From the NCBI GenBank assembly GCA_030035585.1, contig CM057462.1:120461234-120525233 (forward strand): a stretch of 64,000 bases of DNA, given 5' to 3'. How positions within the stretch are numbered: the first letter of the stretch is position 1; each line of letters starts with the position of its first letter. Of this stretch, positions 32,136 to 43,680 are shown one piece after another. The notes under the pieces are model-generated. The model did no database searches. It saw only the letters and a list, made by a program, of their open reading frames with translations, and was not told where the DNA came from. This DNA comes from Dugong dugon. Lineage: Eukaryota > Chordata > Mammalia > Sirenia > Dugongidae. The position numbers and the translations under genes were made by a program.

Positions 32136-32363
32136 AATTATAATCACCTTAATCAAATGAATCAAGCAGCCAAACATTTCCTGCTGCAGATTGCTGAAAA
32201 TGGATCCTGAGTTGGGATGGTTGTCTATCACAGTACTGCCCACATCAAAAGTAAGCTAATCCGAATAATAAGCAGCAATGAAAGAAACGAGCTCTCAGAG
32301 AGCTTACCTACAGAAGCTTTGGGAGGAATTTCCACCAGCTCTGGAAACCAATCAGCATTTCAG
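32136..32363 (+). pseudogene. Relic CLCA exon (VWA domain) with in-frame stop
   Basis: A 228-nt, 76-codon exon-like block with an acceptor (AAATTTAG) before it and the donor GTGAAA after it. It reads NHLNQMNQAAKHFLLQ, then GMVVYHSTAHIKSKLI and SSGNQSAFQ. This is the CLCA VWA exon that directly precedes the exon at 165, with phase 0 at both ends as expected. The codon at 32208-32210 is TGA where CLCA proteins have Trp (GSWVGMV). No neighbouring CLCA exon was found on either side. It most resembles CLCA4, so it is either a dead tandem copy of CLCA4 or a remnant of the CLCA3-type gene that lies downstream of CLCA4 in other mammals. Confidence 0.88.
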
Positions 32364-32769
32364 GTGAAAATCATTCTGCAAGGATAGACTGGCCTTATTT
32401 GTTTGGTTGTTTTTCATAGCATGTGTACGTTAAGCGCTGCTGCACACACTTACCGCCTAATTTTAACATAATTAATCCTAGGAAGTACAGTGCTAAAAGC
32501 ACATAGAAAAAAAAAGATTATTTAATATTTTTTTAATGGATCAGTGAATCAATCAGTAAACTCATGGGTGAACAAATGACTATAAAAGTCATGAACTCAT
32601 TAAGGTCATAAACTGATAGAGGGCAGAGACTTTGTCATGTTACCATGCAAAAGTGGTACTCAATAAATGATTACACCCTGAGCCAATCCTCATTTCAGGT
32701 TCTGCGACACTCGGTTAGGGCAATCTGATGGTTCTTCCTATTAAAGAAGATGCAGCAGAGACAGTTATA

Positions 32770-32960
32770 TTTAGGGTAAGGCATGCTGGTTAGAGCATGA
32801 GACTTGACATCAGAATCCTGGCTGTGCAGCTTACTAGCTGTGTGATCTTAGGCCAAGTTTCCAGTCTTTTTGTACTCTCAATGCCTTATCTATAAAATAT
32901 GGGAATATAAGAATGCCTACATCCTAGGACTATTATGAAGATTAAAGAAATGGTATATTT
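32770..32960 (+). repeat. MIR SINE
   Basis: Shows the MIR theme GCATGAGACTTGACATCAGA, TCCTGGCTGTGCAGCTTACT, AGCTGTGTGATCTTAGGCCA and TCTATAAAATATGGG. Confidence 0.85.
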
Positions 32961-33049
32961 AATATACTCAGAACAATATTTAGTGTATTATATAGTTAAT
33001 ATATAATTCAAATTAACCATTACTATGAATGTTAGTCTTATCCAAACAG

Positions 33050-33465
33050 TCATCTTGAGCTTATACTATCAAGGGCATCGTTTTCTGCTTAGAAATCTTC
33101 ACTGCCTCCTCACAATCTATAAAATTAAGTTTGAATTCCTCAGCAACCTGATGATTATTTAAAAGCCTCCCAATCTGCAATAAAACTGCCTTTACCCATC
33201 CTTCCAGCCTCATTTCTCAGTGCTCCTCTCCTGATGCTCTCTGCTCCAACCAAATTACTGCACACGTTGTTCTCCAAACCCACTATGTATTAGCCCCTCC
33301 ATATCTTTGCCCATGCAGTTCCTCTGCCTAAAATGCTTCCTTCTTTCCCAGCTTTGCATGTTAAAATTCTACCAAATCATCAAAACCCTTTCTCCTTCAT
33401 GTCGGCTGTCCTGTTACTTCCAACGATATTGAATCTCTATCTTTTGTGAATTGCATGATAATTTA
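33050..33465 (+). repeat. LINE-2 3' region
   Basis: Shows the L2 theme GAAATCTTCACTGCCTCCTC, TTTGAATTCCTCAGCAACCT, CCATGCAGTTCCTCTGCCTA and AAATGCTTCCTTCTTTCCCA. Confidence 0.75.
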
Positions 33466-33474
33466 GTGCAGGTT

Positions 33475-33605
33475 TCTAACATGAAGGCCTGGGTTCAAAT
33501 CTTAATTGTCAATTAATAGTTCTGTGACCTTAAGCAAGATTCTAAGACTCTCTAGTCCATTTCTAGTCCACAGTTGTCTCATCAGTAAAATGGGTTAATA
33601 AAAGC
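33475..33605 (+). repeat. MIR SINE fragment
   Basis: Contains GGCCTGGGTTCAAATCTTAA, TTCTGTGACCTTAAGCAAG and TGTCTCATCAGTAAAATGGG. Confidence 0.8.
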
Positions 33606-33619
33606 TAGCAAATAAAATT

Positions 33620-34310
33620 GTTCATGTTTTCATTTATTCAACATTTATTTATTGAGTGCCTATCACATGGCAAGCAAAGCACTGAGCAAGACACTGGGAT
33701 ACAATAGGTTCTCTGCTCTGGTGGAACATACTATTTCAGTGAAGGACAGATAATAAACAGGTAAACAAATAAATAATAATAATTGCATATTGTGGATAAA
33801 TTGTTATGAAGGAATGAAAAAGGGTGATATGGTAGAGATTACTGAGTAAAGGAGGGGAACTGCCTATATTAGGTAGAATGGCCAGTGAAGTCCTCTCTGA
33901 AGAGGTGACATTTAAACTAAGACTTAAAGAATGGGAAGGAACATGTGGTTCAGGCAGAAGGAAAGGGCAACAGGAGGTGGGAAAAAAACAGATTATTCTA
34001 AGAAATGATAGAAGCTAGTTGCAAAGGTTGGTAAATGAGGGAGTATGACGTGTTTGGAGAGGTAAACAAGGGCTATATATTTCAAAGCTTCAAAAACTAT
34101 AGTAAGAGGTTTGTATTTCATTTTAAGCACAACAGAAAGCTATTGAAGGGTTTTAAGCATCAGAGAGAGGTGATCAATTTATGTTTTAGGAGAAACTGAT
34201 TCTGGTTGCCCTGTATAAAATAAAATTTGGGAAGCAGGAGCTATAGTTGGGAGATAGGTTGGGAACTTAAACTTGGATTAAATTACATAATGTATAAAAC
34301 ACACTTAACA
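33620..34310. repeat. Old LINE-2/MIR-like tail and unannotated sequence
   Basis: Starts CATTTATTCAACATTTATTT with GAGTGCCTATCACATGGCAA, typical of an L2-type tail. It continues with CAAAGCTTCAAAAACTATAG-like old repeat sequence. No CLCA exon homologous to 165-342 was found here, although one would be expected if the relic gene were complete. Confidence 0.5.
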
Positions 34311-34332
34311 CATAACAAAGGTTCAATAAATG

Positions 34333-34949
34333 GTGGTTGTTGTTAGGAGCCACTGAGTCACTTCCAACTCATACTTACCCTATGTACAACAGAACAAAAC
34401 ACTGCTCAGTCCTACGCCATCATCATAATCGTTATGCTTGAGCCCATTGTTGCAGCCACTGTGTCAATCCATCTGGTTGAGGGTATTCCACTTTTTCACT
34501 GACCCTCTACTTTACCAAGCATGATGTCCTTCTCCAGGGACTGATCCCTCCTGATAACATGTCCAAAGTATGGGAGACGAAGTCTCACAATCCTCGCTTT
34601 TAAGGAGCATTCTGGCTGTACTTCTTCCAAGACAGATTTGTTTGTTCTTTGGGCAGTCCATGGTACAAACAGAAGGAAGGATGGTGAGATTACATCTTAC
34701 ATACTTTGGACATGTTGTCGGGACGTATCAGTCCCTGGAGAAGGACATCATGCTTGGTAAAGTACAGGGTCAGTGAAAAAGCGGAATACCCTCAACGAGA
34801 TGGACTGACACAGTGGCTGCAACAAAGGGCTCAAGCATAACAACGATTGTGAGCATGGTGCAGCACCCGGCAGCATTTTGTTCTGTGGTGCATAGGGTTG
34901 CTGTGGGTTGGAACCGATTTGACAGCACCTAACAACAACAACAACAACA
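34333..34949. mobile_element. Head-to-head inverted pair of RTE 3' ends (palindrome)
   Basis: The minus-oriented RTE 3' end (34333-34672) is directly followed by a plus-oriented RTE 3' end (about 34678-34949), terminating in (AAC)n. About 260-270 bp of each arm correspond, separated by under 100 bp. Both contain the motif for GGAGAAGGACATCATGCTTG. Confidence 0.82.
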
Positions 34950-36205
34950 TGGTATGTTCAATATTCTTCACCAACACCATGATTCAAAGGTATCAATTCT
35001 TCTTTGGTTCTCCTTATTCATTGCCCAGCTTTCACTTGCGTATGAGATGATTGAAAACACCATGGCTTGGGTCAGGTGCACCTTAGTCTTTAAAGTGACA
35101 TCTTTGCTTTTCAACATCTTAAGGAGGTCATTTGCAGCAGATTTGCCCAATGCAATGTGTTATTTGATTTCTTGTCAGCTGCTTCCATGGGAGTTGAATG
35201 TGGATCCAAGTAAAATTAAGTCTTTGACAACTTCAATCTTGTCTCCGTTTATCATGATGTTACTTACTGGTCCAGTTGTGAGGGTTTTTGTTTTCTTTAT
35301 GTTCAGGTATAAGCCATATTGAAGGCTGTGGTCTTTGATCTTCATCAGTAAGTGCTTCAAGTCCTCTTCACTTTCAGGAAGCAAGGTTGTGTCATCTGCA
35401 TATCACAGATTGTTAACAAGTCTTCTTCCAATCCTGATACCCCGTTTGTCATGGATTGAATTATGTTCCCCAAAAAATGTGTGTATCAATTTGGCTGGGC
35501 CATGATTCCTGGTATTGTGTGATTTTCCTGTATGTTGTAAATCCTGCCTCTATGATGTTAATGAGGGAGGATGGGTGGCAGTTGTGTTAGTAAGGCAGGA
35601 CTCAATCTATAAGATTGGATTGTGTCCTGAGGCAATCTCTTGAAATATAAAAGAGAGAAGTGAGCAGAGAGACAGGGGGACCTCATACCATCAAGAAAGC
35701 AGTGCCAGGAGCAGAGTGTGTCCTTTGGACCCGGGGTCCCTGCGCAGAGAAGTTCCTAGTCTGGTATAACACTGATGAGAAGAAGGCCGACAGAGAGAGA
35801 AAGTCTTCCCCTGGAGCTGACATCCTGAGTCTGGACTTTTACTCTACTTTAATGTGAGGAAATAAACTTCTCTTTGTTAAAGCCATCCACTTGTGGTATT
35901 TGTTAGAGTACCACTAGATGACTAAGATACCATTCTTCTTCATATAGTTCAGTTTCTTGGATTATTTGCCCATCATATTATAATTGAATAATTATGGCAA
36001 AGGATACAACCCTGACGCACACTTTTCCTGACTTTAAACCATGCAGTATCCCCTTGTTCTGTCCGAACAACTGCCTCTTCATCTACACAGTTTCCTCATG
36101 AGCACAATTAAGTGTTCTGAAATTCCCATTCTTCACAATGTTATCCATAATTTGTTATGATCCACACAGTTGAATGCCTTTGCATAGTCAATAAAACACA
36201 ATTAC
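34950..36205 (-). mobile_element. RTE LINE, minus-strand segment split by an LTR
   Basis: Inverted RTE reverse-transcriptase sequence at 34950-35446 and 35930-36205. It includes minus frames such as 35175-35384 (HLLMKIKDHSLQYGLYLNI). It is broken at 35447 by a solo LTR. It is homologous in inverse orientation to about 37530-38280. Confidence 0.82.
35447..35929 (+). mobile_element. Solo LTR, ERVL/MaLR-like, inside RTE
   Basis: Starts TGTCATGGATTGAATTATG and ends GACTAAGATA (the usual terminal CA reads TA). It contains a CTTGAAATATAAAAGAGAGA promoter-like box and a GAGGAAATAAACTTC poly(A) signal. The flanks CCGTT (35442-35446) and CCATT (35930-35934) are a 5-bp target duplication with one mismatch. 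Removing the LTR restores continuous RTE sequence. Confidence 0.85.
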
Positions 36206-38607
36206 TGGTGATTGGAATACAAAAGTTGGAAACAAACAAGAATCACTAGCTGGAAAATATGGCCTTGGTGATAGAAATGATGCCAGAGATAGAATGACAG
36301 AATTTTGCAAGACCTACCACTTCTTTATTGCAAATACCTTTTTCCAACAACATAAACAGTGACTATGCACATGGACCTCACTGGATGAAATACACAGGAA
36401 TCAAATTGACTATATCTGTGGAAAGAGACGATGGAAAAGCTCAATATCATCAGTCAGAACAAGGCCAAGGGCCAGCTGTGGAACAGATCATCAAATGCTC
36501 ATATGCAAGTTCAAGTTGAAGCTGAAGAAAATTGGAACAAGTCCACAAGAGCCAAAGTACGACCTTGAGTATATCCCACCTGAATTTAGAGACCATCTGA
36601 AGAACAGATTTGACGCGTTGAACACTAATGGCTGAAGACCAGACGAGTTGTGAACTCACATCAAGGACATTGTACTCTAAGAAAGGCATTAAAAAGACAG
36701 GAAAGAAAGAAAAAACCAAAATGGATGTCAGAAGAGACTCTGAAACTTGCTCCTGAACATTGAGTAGCCAAAGCAAATGGAAGAAATAATAAAGTGAAAG
36801 AGCTGAACAGAAGATTTCAAAGGGTGGCTCGAAAGAACAAAGTGAAGTATTATAAAGACATGTGCAAAGAACTGGAGTTAGAAAACCAAAAGGGAAGGAC
36901 GTGCTTGGCATTTCTTAAACTGAAAGAACTGAAGAAAAAATTCAAGCCTTGAGTTGCAATAGTGAAGGATTCTATGGGCAAAATGCTGAACAACACAGGA
37001 AGCATCAAAAGAAGATGGAAGGACTACATAGAGTCACTACTGGTTGATGTTCAGTCATTTCAGGAGGTAGCATATGATGAAGAACCAATGGTACTGAAGG
37101 AAGAAGTCCAAGCTGCACTGAAGACATTGGTCCCAGGAATTGACGGTCCCCAGGAATTGACGGAATACCAACTGAGATGTTTCAACAAATGGATGCAGCG
37201 CTGGAAGTGCTCACTCGTCTATGCCAAGAAAATTTGGAAGACGACTACCTGGCCAACCAACTGGAAGACATCCATACTTATGCTTATTCCAAAGAAAAGT
37301 GATCCAACAGAATGAGGAAATAATCAAATGATATCATTAATATACATGCAAGTAAAATTTTGCTGAAAATCATTCAAAAGCAGTTGCAGCAGTACATCGA
37401 CAGAGAACTGCCAGAAATTCAAGCTGGATGTAGAAGAGGACCTGAAACAACGGATATCATAGCTGATGTCAGATGGATCTTGGCTGAAAGTTGAGATACC
37501 AGAAAGATGTTTACCTGTGTTTTACTGAGTATGCAAAGGCATTTGACTGTGTGGATCATAACAAATTATGGATAACATTGCAAAGATTGGTAATTCCCAG
37601 AACACTTAATTGTGCTCATAAGGAACCTGTACATAGATCAAGAGGCAGTTGTTTAAACAGAACAAGGGGATACTGCATGGTTTAAAGTCAGGAAACGTGA
37701 GCGTCAGGGTTGTATCCTTTCACTAAACCTATTCAATCTGTATGGTGAGCAAATAATCCAAGAAGCTGGACTATATGAAGAAGAAGGCAGCATCAGGATT
37801 GGAGGAAGACTCATTAATGACCTGTGATACGCAGATGAACAACACTGCTTGCTAAAGTGAAGAGGACTTGAAGCACTTACTGATGAAGATCAAAGACCAC
37901 AGCCTTCAGTATGGATTACACTTTAGCATAAAGAAAACAAAAATCCTCACAACTGCACCAATAAGCCACATCATCATAAACAGAGACAAGATTGAAGTTG
38001 TCAAGGATTTCATTTTACTTGGATCCACAATCAATGCTCATGGAAGCAGCAGTCTGGAAATCAAAAGATACATTGCACTGGGAAAATCCACTGCAGAAGA
38101 CCTCTTTAAAGGTTTGAAAAGCAAAGATGTCACCTTGAAGACTAAGGTACGACTGACCCAAGCTATGGTGTTTTCAATCGCCTCATATGCGTGCAAGAGC
38201 TGGACAATGAATAAGGAAGTCTGAAGAAGAATTAATGCCTTTGAATTGTGGTGTTGGTGAAAAATATTGAATATAGGATGGACTGTCAAAAGAACAAACA
38301 AATCTGTCTTGGAAGAAGTACAACCAGAATGCTCCTTAGCAGCAAGGATGATGAGACTGCATCTCACATACATTGGACATGTTATCAGGAGGGATCAGTC
38401 CCTGGAGAGGGACATCATGTTTCATAAAGTAAAGGGTCAGTGAAAAAAAAGAAGACCCTCAACGAGATGGACTGGCATAATGGCTGCAACAATGAGCTCA
38501 AGCATGACGATTGTAAGGATGGCACAGTACTGGGCAGTGTTTCATTTTGTTGTACATAGGGTCGCTATGAGTTGGAACTGACTCCATGCCACCCAACACA
38601 ACAACTT
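36206..38607 (+). mobile_element. RTE LINE, long plus-strand copy (about 2.4 kb, coding-dead)
   Basis: The longest RTE copy here. It runs from the endonuclease region (GGTGATTGGAATACAAAAGT at about 36208) through the reverse transcriptase (AFDCVDHNKLW at about 37540-37570) to the 3' tail GGTCGCTATGAGTTGGAACT and CACCCAACACAACAAC. Frames at 36962-37315 and 37868-38224 are fragments separated by frameshifts and stops. The catalytic F/YADD region reads YADEQH and is damaged. Confidence 0.86.
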
Positions 38608-39450
38608 ATTCATTATTTTATTCATCATATATAGTGTTTAATAAAGGTTCTTTTTCATGATACCTAATTGTGTATTCTCTGATTCAAAAAATTTCTAGAA
38701 TATTTTAAACATCATCAAGAAATTAAATTGTCTTGTTGGGTAGTGAAAAATACAAGTGTATTAAAGCAAATTTGAGGAAAAAAATGAAGTTGCTCTTGGT
38801 TCTGTTAAGTAAAAATTGATAATATTGTATTCATCCCAAGTCTTCAATTATAGGCTATAATAACTAAGGTCAGTTTATTACAGTTTACAGGAGTTGAGGA
38901 CACAAGCAAACAAATCAGTCATCACTGATCAAGCCATACTTTTTCCTTATTTCAGCTCTATATAAACATTTATTTATTCTTTTCCCTTAAAAAGCCATAC
39001 CTCCTGTTTTATCTGTTCTTTCATCAAAGAAAAGAATTACTGAATCTACTATACATCACCCTTGCTTTCAGATAAAGTAAGAAAAATTAATATTTTAAGC
39101 ATAATATTTAAATTCATCACTCAGAGTCACAATTTAAGAGACAGAGCTGGTTTTCAAAATTCACATCTGATTAATATGAAAGATGATGCTCAAGGTACAA
39201 TAATCCATTGCATTCTGAAGGGCCTTTCAGTCATGGAAAAGAGTCTGAGTTTCATTTTAAGTTTAGAAGGAATCTATTAAATATATATTTACTCATATTT
39301 ACATTTCAAAAAAGTTGCTTTGGTTGCTATGTGGCAAAGATATCTAAAGATACATGAAAGGTAATAATGTTCAGTCAAGAAGCTGTGGCAATAGGCCAAG
39401 GTAAGAGATGACTGTGCCTTGGAATAGAATGATAGGGAAAGAGGATACAT
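38608..39450. repeat. Old duplicated block, copy B (matches CLCA4 3' flank)
   Basis: Same-orientation counterpart of 10100-10930. It follows directly on the 3' end of the RTE copy. It implies that the sequence downstream of CLCA4 was duplicated together with the relic exon at 32136. Confidence 0.8.
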
Positions 39451-41740
39451 TCACAATAAAATTAAGTAGAATAAAAAATATATTGTGACTGATTGGATGT
39501 GAGAGATAACAGTGAGTCAGCCAAAGATGAATCCCAGGTTTCAAACTGAAAACACAGATGAATGGAAGGGCCATTTACTGAGATGAGGAAGATCCATGAG
39601 AAGAGGACTTAATAGAGGGAATCAAAAGCTCAGTTTAGATTGTTATGTTAGGGGACCCTGTAGTAAGTGCTAACCAACAACATCACATTGTCAGCTGGAT
39701 CCAAAAGACTTGTGCTCAAACATTAGGTCCTTACTGGAGATACAATCTGTAGAATTGTCAGCATATACATGGCATTTAAAGCCCATAGTGATGAGTCAGA
39801 TCAATTAAAGAGAGAGTGTAGGTTGGAAGAGAAGGTTTATGTGGTAGACCATGGCCAGGCCAGCCAAAGACCCCAATGATGCAGGAGAAATTGGACTACA
39901 GAGCATGTAACTATGACATATCATGGTGCCAAAAGAATGTCCCTTCATGGGAATAGATAAATCTTTGAGTCCACGTTTACAAGCATATGGTTTTCTTGCT
40001 CTTCCAACAGGCAGTTTTGTCATTTTGCACAGAGTTTTACCACCAAAATTCAGCTCCCTGAGGAACTGGAGAGGCACTGAAGAACTACATCCATTCACTT
40101 GTATCCTTATCTAATGTAGCCTTGGCAGGAATTACTTGCTGGTTTGGAAATGAACCAAAATGAAACCAAAATTATTTCCGGTTTAGAAGTAAACTGACTC
40201 CAGTGGTCATCCTTAAGAATCTTTGAATGTAGACGAAACATTTTGCCTGCCATAAATAATTTGGTAGAATTAGCAGTTTTAATCAGAAGGGTCTTGTTTA
40301 AACGGGAAGAGGAGAAGGAGCAGGAGAAGAGGCAATAAATGGGAGACCCCTGATGACTGGATGGTATGGTTTACTCTCATGGCATTCAGTGGAACATGGA
40401 CTGATCATTAGGGTATTTTTGGAATAGGCTATTGAGGCAGAAGGTCTATTGACACGTAGTTTTTCTAATGAGCTGGCACCAACACAGCCAGTGATAATAG
40501 TTAGAAATGAATACATAAACTTAGAGGACGTTTGGGAGACAAATAACTGTAAGACACCTTGTCTTTTTCCAAGAGGGGGATGAAGGCCTAAAATTCTGTG
40601 TTAGTAATAGAAATACTACACTATAATCAGACCTTCCCAGTGTTCTTCCCACCCTCTCACACATCAGTCCTGGAGGCAATGCCTTCCCGCTTGTTTATTT
40701 CCCTCCCCAGTGCTCTAGTGCATTAGCTAGTCTCTAGTAGTCCCAGTAGTAGGTTCTCCTTTCCAAGGACAGGCCCTGGTTCAGCTCCCAGCTCTGCATG
40801 AAGCATCTAATTGTGAACTAGTAAGAATCAGAGGGAAAAAAACTAAATACATAGTTATCATTGCTGTAGTCAGGATTGGCTACATAATTTGTACGAACTA
40901 CTGCAAAATGAAAACAAGGGGCTCCTTGTTAAAAAATTATTGAGGATTTCAAGACAGCAATAGCAAAACATTAAATCAAATGCAGGGTCCTTCTAACTGT
41001 GGGGACCTGTGCAACTGCACAGACGGACACCCCTGAAGCCAATCCTGGCTGAGGCCAGGATGAACTCGTTAGAGCACCTGCAATGTGGAGGCTCTGCTTG
41101 GGCTTTCCATTACAACCACGTGGCACTATTCACGGTCTAGTAGTAGTAGATCTAGTTAATCATTTAAAAAAGTACCAAGTTTGGGAAGGGAAGCTTAGGC
41201 CCATCACCTTTGGCAGGGAGTCTAGCTATAGGAAATAACTCTAAGCTGTCCTAGTAAAAGACGAGAGACAGCCTTATATGGGAAAAGGAAGCCCCCATAC
41301 CAGCTCCCAGAGACTCAAAAAACTGCAAAGTTACTGAATGGAAAAACATCTGCACCTACAGCCATCCAACAGGCTTCTACCCTTGGAAGCGGAGGGTCTG
41401 CAGTGTCACAAGCTAAACATCTGCCCTTAGATGTCTGCTCACAAGCCAAAGAACTTAAGGATGCTTCCCATTCACAAACCCAGGTGAAGTGTTCTGTGCT
41501 GTTCAGGCAAGACTGAAGGACCCACCATGCTCCTATTTGTGCTACTTGTGGTGGCTGGTGCTAGAGGCCAAAGTAGCCCAATAGGGGATGTGTAACTCGT
41601 AGGGCCAAAACCACAGTGACTGAGGAACATGCACTATGACACCAGCATGAAATGGGACTAAGAATAGGACAGCTCAAGGTAACACTGAAGTTGAGCCAGA
41701 CCTATTGAAGGCCAAACATAAAATTATAGTAGCCAGTCCC
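39451..41740. other. Gene-free sequence
   Basis: No exon, intact frame or clear young repeat recognised. Frames at 39805-40114 and 40298-40516 look random. An AG-rich stretch lies near 40300-40330. The composition is ordinary. Confidence 0.45.
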
Positions 41741-41744
41741 CAGA

Positions 41745-42563
41745 GTGGTTTCCAATGAACCACAACTCCTTATTGATCTCCTTGTGTAGTCCCCTCCGAC
41801 ATGGGATCTGCACTGGCCCAGTTATTTGCTTTAACCCATTGAAGACCCAATCATTTTGTACTTTGAATTTTTTGTTGACACCATGTGTTTTCAGTGGTGC
41901 AATGCCTGCTGAGTCATTGAGTGTATTTAAATTTTTGGTTGGTAATAGAGATTTGGAGAAATATTATATGAAAATACATGATTTACAGGAACCCCCCTGG
42001 CCCGCTGGTCTGGGGTAGCAGTCTTTATTGCGGGGTACCTTCCATTTGGGTACATGGGACATCTCTGGTTTTGTCTAATACCCTAGCTATTTGGATTCAA
42101 TGAACATTTCCTTCACCTTTCTCCATTACATAAGTCCTCGCTGGTGGGAAGTAAATACTTTGAGCAGGAAAAATATACTCCAGAGGCATAAAAAGTGAGC
42201 GGGATACCTTATGTTCCATGAGTCATGAAAGGGTTAACTAATAGAATATAGCAGAAATGATGGAAGCTTTCACTTTTTGTGCTCCTGGGAATCCTGAGCT
42301 GCCATGTATGAAGTCCAGCTACACAGATGGAGAGACCACTGGAGAGCTTCCGAGACAACAACGAGAAATAAAGATTAAATACCCCTGCTTCTCAGTCAAG
42401 CCTCCAGATAACTCCATTCCCAGCAGCCAGACTCCAAGCAAGATCAGCAAAAGAATTGCCCAGCCCAGTGAATCCACAGAATCAGGGAGATAATAAAATT
42501 GTGGTTGTTTCAAGTCGCTAACTTTTGGGATGGTTTGAACTGCAGCAATAGTTAACTGAAACA
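41745..42563 (+). mobile_element. MLT1-type MaLR solo LTR, split by a DNA transposon
   Basis: The left part (CATGGGATCTGCACTGGCCC) and right part (CTAATAGAATATAGCAGAAA, CTGCCATGTATGAAGTCCAG, GAGATAATAAAATTGTGGTT, GCAATAGTTAACTGAAACA) together form an MLT1 LTR. The middle is interrupted by 399 bp at a TTAA site. Confidence 0.82.
41835..42233. mobile_element. piggyBac-like TTAA element inserted in MLT1
   Basis: The 399-bp insert is bounded by TTAA at 41831-41834 and 42234-42237. It begins CCCATTGAAG and ends CATGAAAGGG, so its termini are CCC...GGG with a short imperfect inverted repeat (CCCaTTgA against CCCTTTCATGA). Removing it with one TTAA rejoins the MLT1 reading TTGCTTTAACTAATAG. It has no transposase frame, so it would be a non-autonomous copy. 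Confidence 0.72.
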
Positions 42564-42574
42564 ATTAATAACTG

Positions 42575-42910
42575 TGTTACTCCCTGGGAAGCCTCCCCTA
42601 ATGATGCACCCACACACACATTGCTTTCATATCACCTCATTCTTACCCCTGGAGTAACGCTTAACACTCTGTATTGTGATTGTCCATTTACTTGACCATA
42701 CTTCCTCCTGCTGGTGAGCTTCTTGAAGACAGGAGGCAATCTGTTACTCATCATTATATTCCTCGAGCACCATGCTCAAATATTTGTTAAATAAAAGTAT
42801 AGTATCAGCAGTAATGAATCAATCCTAGAGCTGACAAAGGGACCACTAAGAGGAAGCAGTAACAACCTGACAATCAGGACTTGGACAAGAATGCTGAGTC
42901 ATCCTACCTA
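42575..42910. repeat. Old duplicated block, copy B second part
   Basis: Same-orientation match to 13150-13500, including L2 tail sequence and the following unique stretch GGACCACTAAGAGGAAGCAG and AACCTGACAATCAGG. Confidence 0.7.
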
Positions 42911-43335
42911 AATTGAGGAAAAAGAATCTTGAACTATATCCTCATTGTTACTGCAATAACATAAACTTTGGTTTAATGCCTGCTCTTAATCTCCCAAAAA
43001 GACTTCAACTTCTATTTAGTTGATTCAAAATTTATATGAAGTTTCTTCTGCCTAATTTATTCTTCCAGTCACATCTCTTATATTCTGACCCTGTTTATAC
43101 TGGCTCTGAACTTTAAGTTAGTCAATCAAATCAAAGATATCACAGCCAGGCTGATTCATAAGCAGCTAAAAACGTATTTCACCCTCGAGAAATGTAACTA
43201 CTCCCTACCTTCTTATGTTCACTCAGCACTCTTCCTGTATTCCTACATAAACAATAGCACTGATCCATCTGGCTGCCTAAGTCAGAAACCCTGAAGTAAT
43301 TTTTTATGCCCCCCTTTTACTTACTTTGAAATAGT
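42911..43335. other. Gene-free sequence
   Basis: Nothing recognised except weak L2-like phrases near 43060-43130. Confidence 0.45.
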
Positions 43336-43680
43336 TGTTCTCTCTACCTGACTTTTTATGGATGGCTCCTTGTGGTCATTCAGATCTCACCTTAAACACC
43401 TCTTCAGTGAGGTTTTCCCTGTCAACCCAATCTTAAGCAGCAACTCAGTCACTATCATGTCTTTATTTTTAAAATTTTCTTTATAAAATTCTGTGTAACA
43501 CTTAACACCAGCTCGTATTTTAATTTTAACTGAACACTAGAATGTTTATTGTTTGTATTCTGCTACTGAAATACAGGCTCCACAACAGTAGTGACCTGTT
43601 AGTTTTGTTCACTCTTTAAAGCAGAATTAGGCCTGGCACATTGTAAATTCTCAATAAACAGCTTTTGAATGAATGAAGAG
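43336..43680 (+). repeat. LINE-2 3' region
   Basis: Shows GGATGGCTCCTTGTGGTCAT, CAGATCTCACCTTAAACACC, TCTTCAGTGAGGTTTTCCCT and the tail CTGGCACATTGTAAATTCTC with AATAAACAGCTTTTGAATGA. Confidence 0.8.

Noticed and set aside
35660..35857. 65-codon plus frame
   Set aside because: It lies wholly in the solo LTR at 35447-35929.
36450..36911. 153-codon minus-strand frame
   Set aside because: It is antisense to RTE endonuclease and linker sequence, a shadow frame.
42257..42493. 78-codon plus frame as a small gene
   Set aside because: It lies wholly in the MLT1 LTR and ends at its poly(A)-signal region.
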